Positions 26,638 to 33,854 of a stretch of 64,000 bases of DNA are shown here, in pieces. Positions within the stretch are counted from its first letter, which is position 1. Each line of letters opens with the position of its first letter. The position numbers and the translations under genes were made by a program. The notes beneath the pieces were generated by a model. The model made no database searches. It saw nothing but the letters and a program-made list of their open reading frames with translations, and had not been told where the DNA came from. Source of the stretch: Caulobacter ginsengisoli (GTDB lineage Bacteria > Pseudomonadota > Alphaproteobacteria > Caulobacterales > Caulobacteraceae); NCBI RefSeq assembly GCF_030814835.1, contig NZ_JAUSVS010000011.1, forward strand, positions 84,665-148,664. Direction: 5' to 3'.

Positions 26638-27315
26638 TCAGTTCACCACCTGCGAAACCTGGCCGCTGGCCTGTTTGTCGGCCGTGCTCGAGGTCGGCTC
26701 GCCGGCGCGGTATTTGCCGATCACCACGCCGCGCCGGGCCGCGTCGGCCGGGGTCATGTCGCGGGGGGTGAGCAGGTCCTGCGGATTGGCGACCTGGGCG
26801 GCGATATTGGCGGCCATGGCGCAGCCGAAATTGTCGTAAGGGGCGTTGCCGGCCGAGCGGGCCAGGTTGCCGAACGCGCCGCAGGTGGGGCCCTGGGCCG
26901 TATAGACCTGGAAGCCGACGATGACCGGCTGGGCCGAGGCGTCATCGGCGGGATAGCCGACGATGCGGATGCGGCCATAGGGCACGCCCTGGCGAACCAG
27001 GAAGTCGCGGGACTCGGTCGAGACGCGATAGGCGCCGCTCGGGTCGGTCGACTTGTCCGGGGTCTGGATCAGGATTTCCCGCCCGTCGGCCTGCAGCCAG
27101 CGATCGGCCAGGGCGGTCAGGGCCGCGGCCTGCGGTCCCGAAAGCCCGGTGGGGTGCGAGCCCAGCCGGATCTCGTCGGCCTGAGGCGTCACCACGATCT
27201 TCTTTTCCCAGGCGTCCAGGGGCGTCGCCGCCGTCAGGTCGGTCTGCGGCCCGTGGGCGCAGGCCCCCAGGAGGGTGGCGGTGGCGAGGGCGGTAAGGGC
27301 TGACAGTCTGCGCAT
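26638..27315 (-). CDS. cpaD: Pilus outer-membrane-associated lipoprotein CpaD
   Basis: This 225-residue protein has a lipobox (ATATLLGAC, Cys at about 19) and a CpaD domain with LTALADRWLQADGREILIQT, YGRIRIVGYPADD and NFGCAMAANIAAQVANPQDL. CpaD associates with the CpaC secretin. It starts 4 bp after the cpaC stop, and cpaE follows after 4 bp. Confidence 0.93.
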   Translation of the reverse strand: MRRLSALTALATATLLGACAHGPQTDLTAATPLDAWEKKIVVTPQADEIRLGSHPTGLSGPQAAALTALADRWLQADGREILIQTPDKSTDPSGAYRVSTESRDFLVRQGVPYGRIRIVGYPADDASAQPVIVGFQVYTAQGPTCGAFGNLARSAGNAPYDNFGCAMAANIAAQVANPQDLLTPRDMTPADAARRGVVIGKYRAGEPTSSTADKQASGQVSQVVN

Positions 27316-27319
27316 GAAC

Positions 27320-28888
27320 CTACTCGATCACGTAACCGACCGGCCCTTGATAGGTCCGGTCCGCGTTGGCGCCGGGGGGCGCCTTGACGGTCTTGTTGAG
27401 CTTGCCCAGCAGCACCGTCTCGAAGTCGTTGGCTATCAAGAGGCCATCGGCGGGCGTCTGCAGATCCTGCGGCCGGCTGGGGTCGACGATGTAGGGCGTG
27501 GCGATGATCACCAGCTCGGTCTGGCCCGACAGGAAGTCGCGGCTGCGCAGCAGGGCGCCGACCACCGGGGCGGTCATCAGGCCGGGGACGCTGTCGAGGT
27601 TCTGGGCGGTCCGCTCCTGCAAGAGGCCGGCGATCATCATCGCCCCGCCCGAGGGCAGCTCGACGGTGTTCTCGGCCCGGCGGACATTGAGGCCCGGAAT
27701 GGTCAGGGACGAGCCGGTGCCGGTGGCCAGGGTGAAGGAGCCGGTGTTGGTGAGTTCCGAGACCTCGACCGAGACCTTCATCGAGATGCGGCCGCCGCTC
27801 AGCACGATGGGGGTGAAGCCCAGGCCCACGCCATAGGGCTTGAACTCGATGGTCACCTTGCCGGTGGTGTCCTGGCCGGTCGGGACCGGGAATTCGCCGC
27901 CCGCCAGCATGCGGGCCGCCTCGCCGGAGGTGGAGGTCAGGGTGGTCTCGGCCAGGGTGCGGACCAGGCCGACCCGTTCGAAGGCCTTCAGGGCGGTCAG
28001 GTATTTGGCCAGCCCGCCGGAACCGGCGCGGCCGGTGGCCACGCAGTCGGCGGGGTTGCCGGTGCTGGGGGTGTTGGTCGGGGTGTCGCAGCCGCCGGTG
28101 CCGGGCAGCACCGCCTGGGTGGTGGTGTCGCGCATGGCCGAGGCGGTCAGGCCGCCCAGCAGGGCGCCGTTGACGCCGAAGGTGGCGCTCTGGGCGAAGC
28201 TGATCTGGTCGTCGCCGATCTTGCCCACCAGGCTGGAAGCGTCGAAGCCCAGCTGCTTGATGACGCTGCGCTGCACCTCGATCACCCGGACCTTCAGCAT
28301 CACCTGGTCCTTGGCGGCGATCTGCAGCAGGTTGATGACCTTCTCGGGCTTGTCGACGAACTGGGTGGCGATGGCCTGGGCGTTGGCCGAGTCGGCGGCG
28401 TTGAGCACCAGGCCGGTCAGGATGACGCTGTCGTTGATCGGTTCGATCTTGATGCGCGAACCGGGGATGACCCGCTGGATGGTGTCGGCCAGGGCGCCGA
28501 CATCGGTGTCGACCCGGATGTTCAGGGACAGGATGCGGCGGCCGGCGGCGTCGAAGAACACCGCGTCGGTCTGGCCTTCCTTGAGGCCCAGCACATAGAT
28601 GCGCCGCTCTGTGCGCAGCACGGCGTCGGCGACGGTCGGGTTGGTCACCAGCACGTCGCGGGCGTCGACGGGCAGCTCGATGATCGCCGACTTGCCCTTG
28701 GGCAGGGACAGGGACTGGCTGGCGCCGCCGCCGGCCAGGTCGATGCGCATCGTGGTCCCGGAGCCGGGGCCGCCGGCCAGGCCGAAGCTCTGGACGTCGG
28801 TCGGCATGGTCTGGGACCAGGCGACGGGCGCGGCCGCCTGCAGCAGGGCGGCGCTCAGGACGGCGACCAGACGAAGGGTTCTGCTCAT
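27320..28888 (-). CDS. cpaC: Tad pilus secretin CpaC
   Basis: This 522-residue outer-membrane secretin has a signal peptide (MSRTLRLVAVLSAALLQAAA), the pilus N-domain (SLSLPKGKSAIIELPVDARD, NPTVADAVLRTERRIYVLG), a BON-like domain (ILTGLVLNAADSANAQAIAT) and the C-terminal secretin domain (GQTELVIIATPYIVDPSRP). Its ATG overlaps the cpaB stop (ATGA). A short protein with only the N-domain is encoded at 32218-32727. Confidence 0.95.
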   Translation of the reverse strand: MSRTLRLVAVLSAALLQAAAPVAWSQTMPTDVQSFGLAGGPGSGTTMRIDLAGGGASQSLSLPKGKSAIIELPVDARDVLVTNPTVADAVLRTERRIYVLGLKEGQTDAVFFDAAGRRILSLNIRVDTDVGALADTIQRVIPGSRIKIEPINDSVILTGLVLNAADSANAQAIATQFVDKPEKVINLLQIAAKDQVMLKVRVIEVQRSVIKQLGFDASSLVGKIGDDQISFAQSATFGVNGALLGGLTASAMRDTTTQAVLPGTGGCDTPTNTPSTGNPADCVATGRAGSGGLAKYLTALKAFERVGLVRTLAETTLTSTSGEAARMLAGGEFPVPTGQDTTGKVTIEFKPYGVGLGFTPIVLSGGRISMKVSVEVSELTNTGSFTLATGTGSSLTIPGLNVRRAENTVELPSGGAMMIAGLLQERTAQNLDSVPGLMTAPVVGALLRSRDFLSGQTELVIIATPYIVDPSRPQDLQTPADGLLIANDFETVLLGKLNKTVKAPPGANADRTYQGPVGYVIE

Positions 28889-29769
28889 CGGGTCACCGTG
28901 ACTTCGCTGGACTGGCCGTTGCGGAACACCCGCACGGTGCTGGTGTCTTCCACCGGCCCCTGGGCCACCCGGCCCGAGGCGGCGCCGGCGTCGGCGTAGG
29001 AGCGCAGGGCCAGGACGAGCAGGCCTTGGGTTTTCGCGGCGGCCTGGGCGCTGGTCAGGACTTCTGTGTCGCCCGTGGCGATCTCCAGCGTGGCGACGGC
29101 GCCGACCATGGTCTTGGCGTCCTTGTCGGGCTCGGAGGCCTGGTCGATGGCCAGGACGCGAATGTTCTTGAGCACGGTGGAGCTGGTGAAGCCGCGGCCG
29201 CCCTCGACCTGGGTGGCCAGGATCACATCGACCCGGTCGCCGGGCAGGATGAAGCCGCCGGCCCCGGTATCGACCGTCACCGACACGCTCATGGCCCGCA
29301 TGCCGGGCTGCACGACCACGGCCATGTAGTTGCCCTCGCCGCTGCGGACCAGCTTGCGCAGGGTCATCGGCTCGTTGGCCAGGATGGGTTCCTTGACGAT
29401 GGCCCCGACCACCTGCTGCATGGCCGCGCCGCCGAACAGGGTGGAGGCGGTCTTCTTGGCCTTGTCGACCGCGCCCTTGGCGCCGGTCTCGGGGGCCGCC
29501 GGAGGGGCGCCGTCGGTGATGAAGGCCGAGTTCAGGCTGTCGGCCGGCCAGGCCTGCCAGTCGACATCGGCCGGGGTCAGGCGCGCGCCGACCGGCAGGT
29601 CGCGCTTGGCCACCAGCACCTGAGCCATCGGCTTGGAAGCGGGGGTGACCATGGGCGCGGCGGCGGCCGTCGAAGGCTTCTTGCCGACAACAACCCCGCG
29701 GACCACGACGGCCAGACCGATGGAGGCCGTGATGGCGACGAGGAGAATGATCAGACGGACGGCGTTCAT
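28885..29769 (-). CDS. cpaB: Tad pilus assembly protein CpaB
   Basis: This 294-residue protein has an N-terminal helix (LIILLVAITASIGLAVVVRG), an SAF/AFP domain (LVAKRDLPVGARLTPADVDW, PADSLNSAFI, ILANEPMTLRKLVRSGEG) and RcpC/CpaB landmarks MSVSVTVDTGAGGFILPGDR, VDVILATQVEGG and LKNIRVLAIDQA. It is the first gene of the downstream cpaB-C-D-E-F-tadB-tadC block and has a CtrA-like box upstream. Confidence 0.94.
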   Translation of the reverse strand: MNAVRLIILLVAITASIGLAVVVRGVVVGKKPSTAAAAPMVTPASKPMAQVLVAKRDLPVGARLTPADVDWQAWPADSLNSAFITDGAPPAAPETGAKGAVDKAKKTASTLFGGAAMQQVVGAIVKEPILANEPMTLRKLVRSGEGNYMAVVVQPGMRAMSVSVTVDTGAGGFILPGDRVDVILATQVEGGRGFTSSTVLKNIRVLAIDQASEPDKDAKTMVGAVATLEIATGDTEVLTSAQAAAKTQGLLVLALRSYADAGAASGRVAQGPVEDTSTVRVFRNGQSSEVTVTR

Positions 29770-29890
29770 GAGCTAAAAGCGCTCCCGCGGGGCGGGGTGA
29801 CTAGGGACGTGAGGACCTTCGCGGTCCTCGCGCGGATTCGATTCGCGACTCGCCCTTCTGGCGTCAGGCCTACTTAAGCAGCGCCCATGG

Positions 29891-29905
29891 TTAACGCCCG
29901 CCTAA
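29891..29905 (-). promoter_or_regulatory. CtrA-like box upstream of cpaB
   Basis: The minus strand reads TTAG-GCGGGCG-TTAAC, one mismatch from the CtrA consensus TTAA-N7-TTAA, about 120 bp before the cpaB start. CtrA controls pilus and cell-cycle genes in Caulobacter. The nearby gap 29770-29930 separates cpaB from cpaA. Confidence 0.4.
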
Positions 29906-29930
29906 GCGGCGCGCCTCAGCCGGCCCATTC

Positions 29931-30482
29931 TCAGCCGGCAAGTCCGCCCAGCGGAAAAACCCTGCCCAACAGGCTGTCGGGAAACGCCGCCAGGGCGCCG
30001 AAGGCGATCGCCACGCCGTAGGGGACATCGCCCCCGGGCTTGGCCAGCCGGCTGAACCAGGCCGGCCCCCGCTCGGCGATCGGCCGCAGCCACATCGAGC
30101 GCAGGCCCAGCAGGGCCAGCGCCAGGGCGCCGCCGGCCAGGCCCGTGATCAGCACGAAATTGACCACGCCCGGGAAACCCAGCCACAGGGCCGAGGCCGC
30201 GAACAGCTTGGCGTCGCCCCCGCCGATCCAGCCCATGGCGAACATGCCCATGGCGGCGAACAGGGCGAAGACCCCGATCAGGGCGGCCACGCCCATCTGC
30301 GGCAAGGTGACACCCCCGATGAGGGCGGCCGGCAGGAAGAGGGCGATCAGGGCCAGCGAGATCCAGTTGGGGATGGTGAAACTGGTCGCGTCCCGCAGCC
30401 CGCCGACGACGACGAGGGCGGGAAAGGCGAAGATCAGGATGGCCGTGATCGTCTGGAGCATGGGACGCGACATTGCCCGCAA
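29931..30482 (-). CDS. cpaA: Prepilin peptidase CpaA
   Basis: This 183-residue A24 (type IV prepilin) peptidase of the TadV kind cleaves PilA before assembly. It is polytopic, with the catalytic Asp pair in GGLRDATSFTIPNWISLAL (Asp near 31) and GWIGGGDAKLFAASALWLG (GxGD). Six hydrophobic segments are visible. The start could also be at the fourth or eighth codon (MRAMSRPM). It lies between pilA1 and cpaB. Confidence 0.92.
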   Translation of the reverse strand: MRAMSRPMLQTITAILIFAFPALVVVGGLRDATSFTIPNWISLALIALFLPAALIGGVTLPQMGVAALIGVFALFAAMGMFAMGWIGGGDAKLFAASALWLGFPGVVNFVLITGLAGGALALALLGLRSMWLRPIAERGPAWFSRLAKPGGDVPYGVAIAFGALAAFPDSLLGRVFPLGGLAG

Positions 30483-30563
30483 GGCGGTGAACTAAACGTT
30501 GATGAGCGGCCGAAAACGCTGGCGCGAGACGCGGGTGCGAGACGGGGCGCCCAAAAGCGGAAA

Positions 30564-30587
30564 GGGCCGCAGCTTTCGCTGCGGCCC
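30564..30587 (-). terminator. Terminator of pilA1
   Basis: A hairpin GGGCCGCAG-CGAAAG-CTGCGGCCC on the minus strand is followed by TTTCCGCTTTT. It lies 30 bp past the pilA1 stop codon and the same kind of hairpin follows each of the other two pilA genes. Confidence 0.75.
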
Positions 30588-30616
30588 CCCCGTTTTCATC
30601 AGGCGAAGTCTTCGTC

Positions 30617-30781
30617 TTACGGAAGCTTGCTGTTGATGGTGGTGAAGGCGGTGTTGAGCTTGGTGCCCAGGGTGGTGACGGCGGTGATGATGACCACCGC
30701 GATCAGGGCGACGATCAGGCCATATTCAATGGCCGTGGCGCCCGACTCATCCGACACGAAGCGCGAAACGAACTTGCTCAT
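30617..30781 (-). CDS. pilA: Flp/Fap type pilin PilA, paralog 1
   Basis: A 54-residue type IVc major pilin, MSKFVSRFVSDESGATAIEY. The CpaA cleavage site is expected at the Gly in ESGATAIEYGL, with the conserved Glu and Tyr. A hydrophobic helix LIVALIAVVIITAVTTLGT and a short C-terminus ending LNTAFTTINSKLP follow. It is nearly identical to the two other pilins (30617, 31364 and 31799), differing at a few N-terminal residues. It sits immediately beyond cpaA with its own terminator. Confidence 0.93.
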   Translation of the reverse strand: MSKFVSRFVSDESGATAIEYGLIVALIAVVIITAVTTLGTKLNTAFTTINSKLP

Positions 30782-30875
30782 TTGGAATCTCCTTTGCTGA
30801 GCAGACCAGCGGTTGCGGGATTAGGCCGCTTGGCCTGCTCGCCCCCGAAAACAAGGCCATCTTGCGAGGCTTGGC

Positions 30876-30890
30876 TTAATTGCAAGTAAA
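30876..30890 (-). promoter_or_regulatory. CtrA-like box of pilA1
   Basis: The plus strand reads TTAA-TTGCAAG-TAAA (minus strand TTTA-CTTGCAA-TTAA), close to the CtrA consensus TTAA-N7-TTAA. It lies 95 bp upstream of the pilA1 ATG. The corresponding distance is 97 bp at each of the other two pilin genes. Confidence 0.6.
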
Positions 30891-31060
30891 CATCGAAGTA
30901 TTGCTCGATTTTTTTGTTTGGTTTATTTTGGTTTACCACTAATTTCCTTTAACCATGCCCATTTTGGGCGGCGATTTGTCTCAAAATGGGTCAGGGTGGG
31001 GGACTTCGCACCCGCGCAGCGCAGGCAGCAGCTTTTGGAATCGCGGCAGAGGCGGCTTTT

Positions 31061-31248
31061 TCAAATCCTCCCCCGGAGGGGGAGGGGGACCATGCGGAGC
31101 ATGGTGGAGGGGGTCAGACGCTGCATCCAGGCGTCAGGATAGAGCGCGGCCGATCAGCCGCGTCCTTACAAGCAGACGTGATTGTAGCTTCAACCCCCTC
31201 CACCACGCCTTCGGCGCGGTCCCCCTCCCCCTCCGGGTGAGGATTTGA
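31061..31248. repeat. CCTCCCC-type palindromic repeat between pilA1 and pilA2
   Basis: An inverted repeat of TCAAATCCTCCCCCGGAGGG and its partner (CCCCTCCGGGTGAGGATTTGA) encloses GGACCATGCGGAGCATGGTG and CACCACGCCTTCGGCGCGG hairpins. It is related to the element at 57072-57242 and fills most of the 580 bp gap between pilA1 and pilA2. The gap also contains an AT-rich promoter tract at 30870-30960. Confidence 0.8.
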
Positions 31249-31312
31249 AGGGGAGCGACACAGCCTCGCCTCCACAGGCGATGGCCCCTCTGGGAAGGAT
31301 TACAAAGAGAAA

Positions 31313-31336
31313 GGGCCGCGGCTTGCGCCGCGGCCC
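31313..31336 (-). terminator. Terminator of pilA2
   Basis: The hairpin GGGCCGCGG-CTTGCG-CCGCGGCCC on either strand is followed on the minus strand by TTTCTCTTTG. It is located 28 bp past the pilA2 stop and is nearly identical to the pilA3 hairpin. Confidence 0.75.
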
Positions 31337-31363
31337 TTCCGGTTTCGACAGTCGAGCTGTGTC

Positions 31364-31528
31364 TTACGGCAGCTTGCTGTTGATGGTGGTGAAGGCGGTG
31401 TTGAGCTTGGTGCCCAGGGTGGTCACGGCGGTGATGATCACCACGGCGATCAGGGCGACGATCAGGCCGTATTCAATGGCCGTGGCGCCGGACTCATCCT
31501 TCACGAAGCGGGTAACGAACTTGCTCAT
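31364..31528 (-). CDS. pilA: Flp/Fap type pilin PilA, paralog 2
   Basis: A 54-residue pilin beginning MSKFVTRFVKDESGATAIEY and ending LNTAFTTINSKLP. It differs from paralog 1 at only two positions (Ser to Thr and Ser to Lys, both before the cleavage site), so the mature pilin after processing is identical. An in-frame upstream ATG would add a non-homologous 29 residues. It has its own box, 97 bp upstream, and terminator. Confidence 0.93.
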   Translation of the reverse strand: MSKFVTRFVKDESGATAIEYGLIVALIAVVIITAVTTLGTKLNTAFTTINSKLP

Positions 31529-31624
31529 GGTCGTCTCCTTGGGGTCTGCGCGACGGCCGGGGCGCTGGGGCCTGGCGGTCAGGTGGAAGTCGTAGATCAC
31601 CCTGAGACCATGCATCGATGGCTC

Positions 31625-31639
31625 TTAAAACGCAGTAAA
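31625..31639 (-). promoter_or_regulatory. CtrA-like box of pilA2
   Basis: The plus strand reads TTAA-AACGCAG-TAAA, 97 bp upstream of the pilA2 ATG, matching the arrangement at the other two pilins. Confidence 0.6.
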
Positions 31640-31730
31640 GCGAAGATGAATCGCAAATTATTTTGAGTAAATGAAACCTTGCGCGGCCGGCGCTGTCCAG
31701 GAGTCTATAAAGAGGGGGGCAAAAGCGAAA

Positions 31731-31754
31731 GGGCCGCGGCTTGCGCCGCGGCCC
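31731..31754 (-). terminator. Terminator of pilA3
   Basis: A hairpin GGGCCGCGG-CTTGCG-CCGCGGCCC is followed on the minus strand by TTTCGCTTTTGC. It lies about 45 bp past the pilA3 stop. Confidence 0.75.
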
Positions 31755-31798
31755 TGCCGGGAGCCTTCCCGCAGGAAGGCGGATGGAAATCCCAGATC

Positions 31799-31963
31799 CT
31801 AGGGAAGCTTGGAGTTCACCGTTTCGAAGCCGGTGTTGAGCTTGGTGCCCAGGGTGGTGACGGCGGTGATGATGACCACCGCGATCAGCGCGACGATCAG
31901 GCCATATTCGATGGCCGTGGCGCCGGACTCATCCTTCATGAAGCGCGAGACGAAAGTCGACAT
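31799..31963 (-). CDS. pilA: Flp/Fap type pilin PilA, paralog 3
   Basis: A 54-residue pilin, MSTFVSRFMKDESGATAIEY, with the same helix and a slightly different C-terminus (LNTGFETVNSKLP). The Gly and Glu replacements in the tail distinguish its mature form from paralogs 1 and 2. Its promoter carries the same box as the others. It is separated from the divergent gene at 32218 by about 250 bp holding both promoters. Confidence 0.93.
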   Translation of the reverse strand: MSTFVSRFMKDESGATAIEYGLIVALIAVVIITAVTTLGTKLNTGFETVNSKLP

Positions 31964-32059
31964 TCTGCGAATTCCTCTGTGTCGATGCGGCGGCATCGGA
32001 CACGAGCGCCCGACTGCCCTCCCCAGGGTTGATGCAGGGACAGATTGTCGTGCGTCAAA

Positions 32060-32074
32060 TTAACGCCAAGTAAA
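32060..32074 (-). promoter_or_regulatory. CtrA-like box of pilA3
   Basis: The plus strand reads TTAA-CGCCAAG-TAAA, 97 bp before the pilA3 ATG. A second palindrome, GTAAA-CAGCGTA-TTTAC (32104-32120), lies on the side of the divergent gene. Confidence 0.6.
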
Positions 32075-32217
32075 AACCGAGATTGAAATCTCAGTTTTCC
32101 ACAGTAAACAGCGTATTTACTTTGTCTACCGGACCCCTGCCGAACACCGGTCGCCTTCAAGCTTTGTTGACCATTCAGGCCGAGTCTGTGCGCAACGCCC
32201 CGATCAGGACTTTCGCC

Positions 32218-32727
32218 ATGCGCCGCCTGCCCCTCGTTCTCGCCCTGTCATTCGCCCTGGCCTCGACCCTGGCCCAGCCGGCCCTGGCCGAGAGCCTGCA
32301 GGTCCGTATCGACCAGGCCGCCCGGCTGATGCTGGCCTCTCCCGCCCGCGACGTCATCATCGGCAACCCGGCGGTGGCCGACGTCACGGTGATCGACGGC
32401 CGCAGCCTGATCATCACCGGCAAGGGCTATGGCGTCACCAACCTGATCGTCGTCGACCGGGCCGGCCGCACCATCGTCGACCGCCAGATCGTCGTCTCGG
32501 GGCCGGACGGCGACCAGGTCAGCTTCTATCGCGGCGCCAGCGTCTACAACTATGCCTGCTCGCCCCGCTGCCAGCGCCAGCCGCTGCCGGGCGAGACCGA
32601 CACCGCCTATGGCCCCTGGGCCGCCCCGGCCGCCACCTATGCCGACCGCGCCCGCAACGCCGCGGCCGCCGGCCAGGCCTCCGACAGCCAGGCTTCGGCC
32701 AGCGCGGCCCCCAAGCGCAGCGAATAA
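32218..32727 (+). CDS. Pilus-assembly N-domain protein (CpaC N-terminal-like)
   Basis: This 169-residue protein has a signal peptide (LALSFALASTLAQPALA) and a single secretin-type pilus N-domain: VRIDQAARLMLASPARDVII, GNPAVADVTVIDGRSLIITG and GVTNLIVVDRAGRTIVD. It closely mirrors residues 60-130 of CpaC but lacks a secretin barrel. A Cys pair (YACSPRC) and an Ala/Ser-rich tail follow. It is encoded divergently from the pilA genes, with tadE genes downstream, so it is likely a pilus accessory protein. Confidence 0.82.
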   Translation: MRRLPLVLALSFALASTLAQPALAESLQVRIDQAARLMLASPARDVIIGNPAVADVTVIDGRSLIITGKGYGVTNLIVVDRAGRTIVDRQIVVSGPDGDQVSFYRGASVYNYACSPRCQRQPLPGETDTAYGPWAAPAATYADRARNAAAAGQASDSQASASAAPKRSE

Positions 32728-32763
32728 ACCGCCGCTTAAGGTCGGCAGGCTAGAGTCGCGCTC

Positions 32764-33327
32764 ATGGCCCGCGACAACCACGCCCGTACGAAGCGCCTTC
32801 CGGCGAAACGCCTTCTGGCCCGCTTCATTCGTGGCGAGCGTGGCGCGACGGCCGTGGAATTCGCCTTCGTCGCCCTGCCCTTCCTGACCCTGCTGTTCGC
32901 GGTGGTCGAGCTGGGCATGGTGTTCCTGGTCGGCACCACGCTGGAAAACGCCACCGAGATCGCCGCCCGCCAGATCCGCACCGGCGAACTGCAGCAGGCC
33001 GGCGGCTCGGCCTCGACCTTCAAGACCGCCGTCTGCGCCCAGATGAGCTGGCTGGGCAGCGACTGCAGCAGCAATCTGAGCGTCGACGTCCGGGTCTATT
33101 CGACCTTCAGCTCGGTCAGCTCGACCAGCGTGCTGACCAACGGCGCGGTCGACCCGGCCAAGCAGGCCTTCAACACCGGCGGCCCCGAGGACATCGTCCT
33201 GGTCCGCACCTTCTATCAGTGGCAGATCTTCACCCCGCTGCTCAACGCCGGCCTGGTCAATCTGTCGGGCAACAAGCGGCTGATCACCTCGACGGCCACC
33301 TTCAGAAACGAGCCCTATACGTCATGA
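32764..33327 (+). CDS. tadE: TadE-like pseudopilin
   Basis: This 187-residue protein has the TadE pseudopilin motif GERGATAVEFAFVALPFLTL (cleavage expected after the Gly at the ATAVEF site), then a hydrophobic helix and a periplasmic domain with two Cys (AVCAQMSWLGSDC). TadE and TadF are minor pilins of the Tad system. It overlaps the next tadE-like gene by an ATGA. Confidence 0.87.
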   Translation: MARDNHARTKRLPAKRLLARFIRGERGATAVEFAFVALPFLTLLFAVVELGMVFLVGTTLENATEIAARQIRTGELQQAGGSASTFKTAVCAQMSWLGSDCSSNLSVDVRVYSTFSSVSSTSVLTNGAVDPAKQAFNTGGPEDIVLVRTFYQWQIFTPLLNAGLVNLSGNKRLITSTATFRNEPYTS

Positions 33328-33854
33328 TCGGTTTGTTCGCCCGTCTGCGGCGCGACCACCGCGGCGTCTCGGCCGTGGAATTCGCCCTGATCGCCCCGGC
33401 GCTGATCGCCTTCTATTTCGGCCTGGCCGAGTTCACCCAGGCGATGATGGCCGAACGCCGAGCCAGCCACGTGGCCGCCTCGATGGGCGATCTGGTGGCC
33501 CAGTCGACCCAGATCTCGGACTCGACCCTGACCGATATCTTCACCATCGGCACCACCATCATGAGCCCCTTCCCGACCAGCACCCTGAAGATGCGGCTGA
33601 CCAGCGTCACCGCCAATTCCAGCGGCACGCCCAAGGTCGACTGGTCCAAGGGCTCGGGCCTGACCGCCCTGACCAACGGCGCGACGGTCACCCTGCCCAC
33701 CGGCCTGGTGACGGCCGGCCAGAGCGTGATCATGTCGGAAGTGACCTATGTCTACGACTCGCCGGTCGACCAGTTCATTCCCGGCTCGATCACCTTCACC
33801 AAGAAGTTCTACCTGCGGCCCCGCAAGTCGGACCAGGTGACCAAGTCTAGCTGA
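33324..33854 (+). CDS. TadE-like pseudopilin 2 (TadF-like)
   Basis: This 176-residue protein begins MIGLFARLRRDHRGVSAVEF and has the pseudopilin helix ALIAPALIAFYFGLAEFTQA. The periplasmic domain is beta-rich and ends in FYLRPRKSDQVTKSS. The ATG overlaps the stop of the preceding tadE, so they are coupled. Its stop overlaps the convergent pabC by 8 bp. No TadG is present in the window. Confidence 0.85.
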   Translation: MIGLFARLRRDHRGVSAVEFALIAPALIAFYFGLAEFTQAMMAERRASHVAASMGDLVAQSTQISDSTLTDIFTIGTTIMSPFPTSTLKMRLTSVTANSSGTPKVDWSKGSGLTALTNGATVTLPTGLVTAGQSVIMSEVTYVYDSPVDQFIPGSITFTKKFYLRPRKSDQVTKSS

